Assembly: GCF_001039355.2 (NCBI RefSeq)
Contig: NW_019774347.1
Coordinates: 74,228-94,913 of the forward strand
Source of the DNA: Lingula anatina
Taxonomy: Eukaryota; Brachiopoda; Lingulata; Lingulida; Lingulidae
Direction: 5' to 3'
Length of the DNA stretch: 20,686 nucleotides
Part shown: positions 13,973-20,686 of the stretch, piece after piece
Position numbering within the stretch: the stretch's first letter is position 1
Layout: each line of letters starts with the position of its first letter
The notes under the pieces: generated by a model
Databases searched by the model: none
What the model was told of the DNA's origin: nothing
Seen by the model: the letters and a program-made list of their open reading frames with translations, nothing else
Made by a program: the position numbers and the translations under genes

Positions 13973-15322
13973 GCGAAAAAAACTATTTTGGTTCATTAGA
14001 TTATTTGTTTCACGCATCGTCCTGTTATTGTACTTCAAGTGCTGAAGATGTATGGCGCTGAGTTCTTAAGGTGATTGTTTCACATTCACATGTTTGCTTA
14101 CACAGCTTGGGTCGTTTTTTAGTGACTATTCTTGTTTTGCAGGCCTTTTTTTCGTAGGTGCTTCGTCAGTTATGATTTGGTTAATTCGCCTATCTCTCCT
14201 TTTCTCCGAAGGCTTTCCAAGTCACAAAAGAGATTAAACACCGCACTTGCCAGAACTTACCTTTCTGTTACATCAGACAGCCGGATAGAACGTCTCTCCT
14301 TTGCGTAATATGATTACGTTTCTAGCAAAACACGTTAATTCGGGGCAGAAATTGCAGATTTATCCGTGGGCGTGACGCCGATGGTTTTTCCTTCCCCGTT
14401 GCCAAAACGCTCTCTTTTAAAGTAATGCTGACTTCTGTTTGCTATGAATGCTTTTGATTCTTCCACCTTTTTTGATTTTTTTTAAATCCACAGTGCAATA
14501 TTTTTTAAATAAAGGGAGCACAGACTTACTAACACCAACTTGATGTGCACGTCACTAGTTCATTTGTTGAACGCATAAGGCCAATCTATACCCAAACGTG
14601 TAGGGGAAAGATTTTTTAATACATTGAACCTTAATATCCCCTTATTCATCTTTTTTTAATAGTGTAAAGTACTTGAAAAATGTATTATTCAATTTTAGTC
14701 ACTAATTTTCCATCACCGTTTTTCACATTTTTCGCTTTGTATTTCGTTTGGTCATGTCCTTCATGAAGAAGATGATGATACAGACAAAACGGTGGCATTC
14801 TTGTGCCACTCTGCGTTATTGAAAGAAGCTGCAATATCGTGCAATCCATTAACGGTTATTTCTTTAAGCGCAACTCTTTAACGGAATGCACTTGATTCTG
14901 ATTAGGCCCAACTTAACCTGGGAGCGTATTCTACGGAGAACACCTTGTTTTGGGGATGCATACCTTCAACCAATAATTCCAGAAGCTAACAAGTGTGATT
15001 TTTTCGTGATTTACCAGAAATCGTATCTTGATAGTGAGATGCAAGTGATGTCCATTACCATACGTTATGATTGATACGAGTGTCATTTGTCACCAACTGA
15101 ACATTTAATAGAGAGAGAAGTGTTCAACTCAGCAGTGCCTCTTCACCCCCGCCCAATACCAGCACCCTCTCCCAAACTTTCGAACAACTGCCCATTCAAT
15201 AATCAGGTATCTGTTAATCTGTGCTTAAAAATGGTTACAAATAAGCAAAAACGGTCGTCTGATGATGTGTTTAAGATCGGAACCGGTTTAGGTTTATGTA
15301 TGCACATTACATATATGCGCCC

Positions 15323-15350
<28 letters not shown>
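15323..15350 (+). repeat. (GA)n microsatellite
   Basis: Fourteen uninterrupted GA units. A CT-rich counterpart occurs at about 15605-15619. Confidence 0.95.
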
Positions 15351-15353
<3 letters not shown>

Positions 15354-15818
15354 GCGAATACCGTTGTGAACCCTTATGCACTCAGTCTCAGCTGAGTCTA
15401 ATTTGGCGATATTTTCCCCGAGGCATATTTTTCCACCTGCCGCCAAGAACAACTTGTGCTGCAACTGGCAATAGGAAGGTATTTAACGCTTTTGGTAGGA
15501 GTCTAGGAAGGTAGAAGCTGAACGACGCGCCCTCTCATGGTAAACTATGTATACCCCTTTAGTAGGGGCAAGTCTCTCTCGTCCTTTCCCTCTCCCTTTG
15601 TCAATCTCTCTCTCTCTCTTCTGAATACCGTAGCCAAAATGAAGTTTTTCACAATGGTTAGAACAAAGTTCATATGAGATGAAGTAAACATAAGAACTAA
15701 TGTTTTACATATAGAAAAAGAAAACTAAGCTATTGACGGTTTAATCTTTTCTCCGTTCTCCTCCTTGTTTGAGGACAACAACCAATGAAATTGGAGAACA
15801 AATTGAAAAGAAAACAAT

Positions 15819-15906
15819 TCTCGCGAGCCGGATTTGAACCAGCGACCTAAGGATGTCTTTTATCGTCCACTACAGTCCTCCGCTCTACCAACTGAGCTAT
15901 CGCGAG
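15819..15906 (-). tRNA. tRNA-Tyr (GTA) with 15-nt intron, copy 1
   Basis: Read on the - strand it starts CTCGCGATAGCTCAGTTGGT and ends with stem TCGCGAG plus discriminator A, giving 73 nt mature plus the intron. The anticodon GTA lies in loop CTGTAGA and the intron (15855-15869) follows position 37, the universal place for tRNA-Tyr. C1-G72, the eukaryotic Tyr identity pair, is present. The A box TAGCTCAGTTGG and B box GGTTCAAATCC are intact. A T4 run lies just downstream on the - strand (15811-15814 on +). Confidence 0.96.
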
Positions 15907-15970
15907 CTACGATTATCTTACCTGTCTGCACAGGTACGCTTTCTGAAGACCGTCTACAAATTATTTTTAC

Positions 15971-15996
15971 ATATTCATGAAGTGTTATTGCGGTCT
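15971..15996 (-). promoter_or_regulatory. Upstream block of tRNA-Tyr copy 1
   Basis: In the sense direction this contains CTTCATGAATATG, 64 bp before the tRNA 5' end. The same core occurs 64-72 bp upstream of all five genes. It could be a Pol III upstream element, but shared descent explains copies 1-4 equally well. Confidence 0.35.
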
Positions 15997-16153
15997 TGCA
16001 TGCACTGTTATCATTGATTGTTGTCACTCTAGTTGTCGCTGTTAAACATGTCCTACAAGACCAGTGTACAAGGTGGAAGACAGACTTATGTCCTCCCTGA
16101 ACATCATGTCTTATATTTTTGTAGCTCATGTCTTATGTTTTTTGTTGCAGCAT

Positions 16154-16289
16154 AAGCTTACCCTCTACCAGGGCCACAGGTTGATTTTCACTAGGTATTC
16201 TCAGATTCTTTGGTTAATTCATGGCACGTTTTTCCACGAGTTGGAGAAAAGTGCACATAATTTATTTGTGGCCCTGGTTGAGGGTAGCT
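16154..16289. mobile_element. MITE-like element inserted between tRNA-Tyr copies 1 and 2
   Basis: The left arm from 16154 reads AAGCTTACCCTCTACCAGGG, then CCACA. The reverse complement of the right arm ending at 16289 reads CAAGCTACCCTCAACCAGGG, then CCACA. About 136 bp, with no coding capacity. The same end sequence recurs at 16790-16813. Confidence 0.7.
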
Positions 16290-16723
16290 TGTACACAAGT
16301 CTAGGAAATTGCTTTTATGAACAGGGAAAACTGAAATGAACGGCTTTTATCAAAGTGCTTTCACCTCCTCGCTTTTGCTCAGACAAAAACCCGAGGGCAA
16401 ATAATATAAAACAATACCAAACGCATTTCTTCTCTATTGTATTGTGACTTTGTATTGCTTTAAAAGTACTTCACAAAGTTAAAGCATACAATGTTTGTGC
16501 ATGCTTTTCATTACGTTTATCAGTCTCAGAGTCTATCAAACATATTATAGTATTACATCTATATACGATTCCCATAATGGGATAAAATATAAAGTGTACC
16601 GATGTATGTTATTCAACTGTACATTAGCCAGAGAAGACAGAAGTAAGGGGCATGCAGATTTTCTAACTCAACCTGTCTTCTTACCTATCAAAATCAATCA
16701 GTTAAGTTAAAAGCAAGACAAAT
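16290..16723. other. Spacer between the two MITE-like copies
   Basis: AT-rich, without gene signal. The end (CTTACCTATCAAAATCAATCA) resembles the array spacer (CGCCTATCAATACCTGC), so it is probably a diverged piece of the tRNA repeat unit. Confidence 0.5.
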
Positions 16724-16813
16724 ATTACCCTCTATCACGACTGCAAATTAATCATGAATTAATCAGAGATATATCTGCGAAACATTAATCTATGGCCCTG
16801 GTAGAGGGTAGGC
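16724..16813. mobile_element. Second, shorter copy of the TACCCTCTACCAGGGCC element
   Basis: The right arm 16790-16813 matches the left arm at 16156-16179 as a reverse complement at 22 of 24 positions. A decayed left arm (TTACCCTCTATCACG) begins near 16724. Alternatively 16156-16813 is a single larger inverted-repeat element that holds the shorter one. Confidence 0.55.
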
Positions 16814-16942
16814 AAAACTAAGGGCTGGGGTGAAAATATGTCTCTGAGGGCGACGGTACAGCGACTGCGACAGCGCAGGAGGTCAGTATATTTGCAGACT
16901 TTTTGCAGTATATTTGGGGTCTTTTCATTAAGAAAAAATGTT

Positions 16943-17030
16943 TCTCGCGAGCCGGATTTGAACCAGCGACCTAAGGATATCTCTTATTGTCCACTACAGT
17001 CCTCCGCTCTACCAACTGAGCTATCGCGAG
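16943..17030 (-). tRNA. tRNA-Tyr (GTA) with 15-nt intron, copy 2
   Basis: The mature sequence is identical to copy 1. The intron is 16979-16993 (TGGACAATAAGAGAT in sense). A T6 Pol III terminator follows on the - strand (+ strand A-run at 16933-16938). Confidence 0.96.
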
Positions 17031-17688
17031 CTACGAATGTGTCAAAAATGTGCACAAGTCAGATTTCTGAAGACACGCCGTCCCTAATTTATAATATTCC
17101 TTATTCATGAAGTGTTATTGGGGTCTTACACGCATGGTTATCATTGCTGTCAATCCAGGTGTCGATGTTTTAATATTCTACAAGATCAGAGATTAAGCTT
17201 GAAGCCTGAAGCTTTGTCATTCATTTCCACTTTTTTTTTTTACCAACGATTGAACCTTTTACTAAAACAAAAAGGTGGGGCACTTTATGTAAAACAATAC
17301 TAAATAATATTGTTTTATATTGGATGACACTGTATAAGTAATAATTTCAAAGTTGTGACATGAAAATTATAAACATGATTTCAATACGACTTTTATTCAG
17401 TCTCGTGGAAATTTTTGATCATAGAAAGTTTTCCAGGGATACTTTATACAATTGCGTTTCTGTCCACGTCATAGGCGACAATTAAAGCGAAAAAATGTTG
17501 ATTTTCTCTTTAAATCTATTTTTTCGCCTATCAATACCTGCTAGTAAAGTTTAAAACAACAAAACTAAGGTCCGGGGTGGTCAGTCGTCTAGGACGGCGG
17601 CGGGACAACGACAGCGATAACGTGGCCAGCTGGCGCAAGTGGTCAGTTTATTTACAACCTTGCATCTTTTTATTAAAGCAAAAGTTTT

Positions 17689-17773
17689 TCTCGCGAGCCG
17701 GATTTGAACCAGCGACCTAGGATATCTCATTGTCCACTACAGTCCTCCGCTCTACCAACTGAGCTATCGCGAG
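17689..17773 (-). tRNA. tRNA-Tyr (GTA), copy 3, with 1-nt deletion and 13-nt intron
   Basis: Same gene as its neighbours, but one T is missing from the TCCTTAGG stretch (now TCCTAGG). The mature form would be 72 nt, with either a broken 27-43 pair or a 4-nt variable loop. The intron is 13 nt (17718-17730 region) instead of 15. Promoter boxes and acceptor stem are intact, so it may still be transcribed. It could be a functional variant or an early pseudogene. Confidence 0.85.
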
Positions 17774-18416
17774 ATACGACTCTAATAATAAGGTACATAA
17801 GTTACATTTCTGAAGAAAAGCCGTCCCCAATTTATAATTCCATATTCATGAAGTATTATTGCGGTCTTACACGCAATGTTATCATTGTTGTCGCTCTAGG
17901 TGCCGATGTTATAATATTCTACAAGACCAGAGAATAAGTTAGAAGGCCGATTAATGTTCTACCTGAACCTCCCGTCATTTATTTCTAGTTCTTTTATTAC
18001 CAAAGATTTTACAAAGACAAAAAACAATACTATGTCATTTTTTTTATATATTGGATGGCATTGTATAAGAAATAATTTCAAAGTTGTGACATGAAATTTT
18101 GAAACAAGATTTAATAACGTCGTTTATTCAGTCTCGTGGGAATTTATTTTGTTCATAAAAATATTTCCAGAGATACTTTATATAATTGCTTTTCTGTCCA
18201 CGTCAGGCGCAAACTGAAGCGAAAACATATTGATTTTTCTCTTTAAATCTATCTTCTCGCTTATCAGTATCTGCTAGAAAAGCTGAAAACAAGGCAAGAC
18301 TAAGTTCTGGGGTGAACTAACGTTTGGGACGGCTACAGGACAGCGACAGCGACAACACGGCGCTGCTGGTCAGTATACTTGTAGATCCTTGCATCTTTTT
18401 ATTAAAGGAAAAAAGT

Positions 18417-18504
18417 TCTCGCGAGCCGGATTTGAACCAGCGACCTAAGGATATCTTATACTGCCCACTACAGTCCTCCGCTCTACCAACTGAGCTATCG
18501 CGAG
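18417..18504 (-). tRNA. tRNA-Tyr (GTA) with 15-nt intron, copy 4
   Basis: The mature sequence is identical to copies 1 and 2. The intron is 18453-18467 (TGGGCAGTATAAGAT in sense). A T6 run follows on the - strand. Confidence 0.96.
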
Positions 18505-18700
18505 ATATGAGGCTATCAAATCTGAGCAAGAGAGATGTTTCTGAAGCTGCGCCGTCCATTATTTATTTATTTTTCCATATTCATGAAGTGTTATTGCGGT
18601 CTTGCATGCACTGTTATCATTGTCGTCACTCTAGCTGTCGCTGTTAGGCATGTCCTACAAGACCAGTGTACGAGGTGGACAGTCTTATGCTCCCCCCCCC

Positions 18701-19374
18701 CCAAAAAAAAATAATAATAATAAACAAATGATGCCATATTTGTTATGTCACACGTTGAGCATTTTGAACAGACATGTTAAAACAAAAACTTGAAGGCAAT
18801 TTATGTGAAATGGTATCATCTTATTTTATTCCATATTGGAGTACATGTAGTGTATGAGTAATTACTTCAAAGTTGTCCAAGAAAAGTTCAGACATTTTTC
18901 CAAAGATGTTAATTCAGCTAATTATATATACATTATATGTCATTATATATAGGCCTACAAGATATATAAGATGCATATTATTAAAATTCATTGCGCTCAT
19001 AGGATAAAAACTGGAAACGTTTTATTTCTGTCAACGCCAGACAAGACAATTTTACTTACCTACTTATCAAAATCTCCTAGCACAGTTAGAGTAAAACAAA
19101 CGGCTAAAGATTTACAACTTGAATGAGAATAGCAATTACTGACACGGAAAAATGCTATTCAGAAAAAAATAGTGAGGTATTTGCCCCCCCCCCTCCCCCC
19201 AAGCATCACTCGCTTATGACTGACGAGACTGAAAAGTAGCCACTAAATGGCTTTCAAATTGTCTGTAATGAGAGATATTACGACCTCATTGACAAAACAT
19301 GAATATGTTTAACTGATGAAGGAGATAAAATGACTTAGGGACAGTTAACGGGCATAAATATAGCTTATTCGTAT
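18701..19374. other. Decayed array spacer and 5' flank of tRNA-Tyr copy 5
   Basis: It includes a C-run/A-run at about 18693-18709 and a C-rich tract at 19184-19200. Sequence around 18835-18895 (TACTTCAAAGTTGTCC) and 19020-19080 resembles the spacers between copies 2-4, showing that the duplicated block extends this far in worn form. Confidence 0.6.
19299..19308 (+). promoter_or_regulatory. Upstream block of tRNA-Tyr copy 5
   Basis: CATGAATATG lies 67-76 bp before the 5' end, the same core and spacing as upstream of copies 1-4, although the surrounding sequence is largely different. Confidence 0.35.
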
Positions 19375-19462
19375 CTCGCGATAGCTCAGTTGGTAGAGCG
19401 GAGGACTGTAGTGGACAATACGGGATATCCTTAGGTCGCTGGTTCAAATCCGGCTCGCGAGA
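19375..19462 (+). tRNA. tRNA-Tyr (GTA) with 15-nt intron, copy 5, opposite strand
   Basis: CTCGCGATAGCTCAGTTGGT starts at 19375, the intron TGGACAATACGGGAT is 19412-19426, and TCGCGAG plus A ends at 19462. A T5 terminator lies at 19468-19472. The mature sequence is the same as copies 1, 2 and 4, but the orientation is reversed and most of the flanking sequence differs. Confidence 0.96.
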
Positions 19463-20686
19463 AACTATTTTTGGTCCTCTCTGCTGTATTTGTCCATTCC
19501 CAATCACCCTGAGTTTCACAGAATATTGGAATGAAAATTTATTTTATCAGCGTAACTCTGCCGCAAGCTGCTGATAGATATAAATTTACACTGACCCTAG
19601 GAAGACAGGCTGCTGCACGACTGACTTTTATATGGTTGATGTAATTATTCCAGCTCAAAATATGTTATAGATTTGAAAAAAGAAAGAATTTTTGATAATA
19701 AACTTTTCAATACAAATCCAGATTCTGTTCAGTGCCCATAGTTCTTGCGTATTTGATTGAATGCGCGCTGGACTTCTATAGCAACAGAATAGCAGCAGTT
19801 CTGGGAACTTTTTTCTTTGAAGTCAAGTTATACCGGTTCACTCTCCAAATGCGTTTAGAGCAGTACTATCTATAAATCCATTTTTGAGCTCTTTATTTCT
19901 AATTTCCAATTTCATGAATAAAATTCATGGTAATTTGACCTTGGCTACATTATGAGAGTGACTCAAAGATTAAACATTTAGAACTCAAATTCTGTTTATA
20001 CAACGTAGATTGTAATTAGAAAGTTTTAGGACGTGGCATACCTTGAGAGAATATATATATACAGACTTGACATTTAATATGGAATATTTCAGTTTCGAAG
20101 GTGTGCCTAGGTAGAAATGCGTTCTTTTTTCAAAATACTAATATCTCATATAAGATATGTGAATGGAGAAGTGTGAAGTCAGCTGTGTCGCTTCCAATTA
20201 ACTGAATACCAGGTTTGTTACGCTGCTGCATTATGTAATATGAAGTAATTTAATTGGGTAGTGCTCCTTTGGGCAGGTCAAAGCTTGGCTGTGGCAAAGC
20301 ACGGTTCTGTCAAAAAAGTATCCATATGTCGGCAACTACTGCATAGAAGAATTTGAAATTTTACATGCAAGTGGTCGGTTTTGCAGTGTGTAAAATGAGC
20401 TATGCAGTGCTTTGCAAGTTTGTTAATCTGTGGCAAAGTGGCGCGAAAAAGACAGACATTGCCAGACAGTTAATTGCGCCAAACGAAGCGGTCCGCACAG
20501 TTTTATAGAGTTATGCCCAGACTGATGTACCTACATAGAGGCCACACCCAATGTATTAAAATCTTACCACCAGAGTACAGGACCCACTGTCTTTCAGGAT
20601 ATGCCGTTGCAACTAAACAAAAACCACCCAGTCCGTTCAGAATGAGGGGTAAATTGCCACTAAAACGCATTTTTCAAGGCCCTTAG
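19463..20686. other. Right end of window, no gene established
   Basis: AT-rich. A 37-codon frame at 20395-20508 ends at a stop and reads SGAKKTDIARQL in its middle, loosely like a helix-turn-helix of Tc1/mariner or paired-type proteins. It has no supporting domain around it and is not called as a gene. Confidence 0.5.

Larger units (their letters stand above)
12286..15818. other. Long intergenic stretch without a recognised gene
   Basis: Apart from simple repeats, the only structures noted are a donor-like CAAG/GTAAGA at 12905-12914 with no identifiable exon, and a 9-bp perfect stem at 13927-13935 / 13964-13972. The open frames present are short, without recognisable domains, and often AT-rich. 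A weakly conserved exon or non-coding RNA cannot be excluded. Confidence 0.55.
15819..18700 (-). repeat. Tandem array of four tRNA-Tyr-containing units
   Basis: tRNA copies 1-4 lie in repeated blocks. The spacing is 1124 bp (copies 1-2, enlarged by inserted elements), 746 bp and 728 bp. Shared parts include TTCTGAAG and TATTCATGAAGT(G/A)TTATTG on the right of each tRNA, and, left of copies 2-4, a GCGAC-rich stretch followed by TATTAAAG-like sequence. Spacer blocks 17310-17575 and 18045-18300 match each other (CTCTTTAAATCTAT, TTCTGTCCACGTCA). A decayed copy of the spacer continues at about 18835-19100, towards the inverted copy 5. Confidence 0.85.

Noticed and set aside
16960-19450. A recurrent peptide SREPDLNQRPKDI in several frames, looking like a small protein family
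   Set aside because: It is the translation of the tRNA-Tyr gene strand. Its repetition only reflects the repeated tRNA.

Overview
This is a piece of animal nuclear genome, with short exons, GT-AG introns, microsatellites and intron-containing tRNA genes. It is probably from a marine invertebrate, perhaps a mollusc or other lophotrochozoan. The animal assignment rests on a near-vertebrate-like TBL1/TBLR1 WD40 protein and on metazoan-type tRNA-Tyr genes. The narrower guess rests only on the style of the secreted chitin-binding protein and the repeats, and is weak. One undetermined base (n) lies at 12113.

Layout. 1-5043: the last nine coding exons of a TBL1XR1 (TBLR1; fly ebi) orthologue on the + strand. 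They splice into one open frame of 280 codons plus stop, from inside the second WD40 repeat to the conserved C-terminal LDLRK. The LisH, F-box-like and first WD parts lie upstream of the window. 5044 to about 7600: probable long 3' UTR, with perfect seed matches to several conserved animal microRNAs and an early 33-bp tandem duplication. 7600-9300: intergenic, with a foldback element at 7862-7981 that shares arm sequence with one in the first TBL1XR1 intron (867-1009). 9305-11270: a two-exon gene with TATA box, encoding a predicted secreted 301-residue Gly/Tyr/Ser-rich protein with a 21-bp coding minisatellite and a C-terminal cysteine module resembling a chitin-binding peritrophin-A (CBM14) domain. 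11271-15818: no gene recognised; it holds a hAT-like MITE (12125-12285) and simple repeats. 15819-19462: five tRNA-Tyr(GTA) genes, each with a 13-15 nt intron after position 37. Four are on the - strand inside tandemly duplicated units and the fifth is inverted on the + strand. 19463-20686: no supported gene.

How the parts relate. The three blocks (nuclear-receptor corepressor subunit, secreted matrix-type protein, tRNA-Tyr array) show no functional link. The most notable structures are the tRNA-Tyr array with a short shared block about 65-75 bp upstream of every copy, a 54-bp tandem repeat that has copied a TBL1XR1 5' splice site, the atypical chitin-binding module with a possible truncated isoform, and the clustered microRNA seed sites just after the TBL1XR1 stop codon. 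No bacterial system, CRISPR array or complete transposase gene was found.
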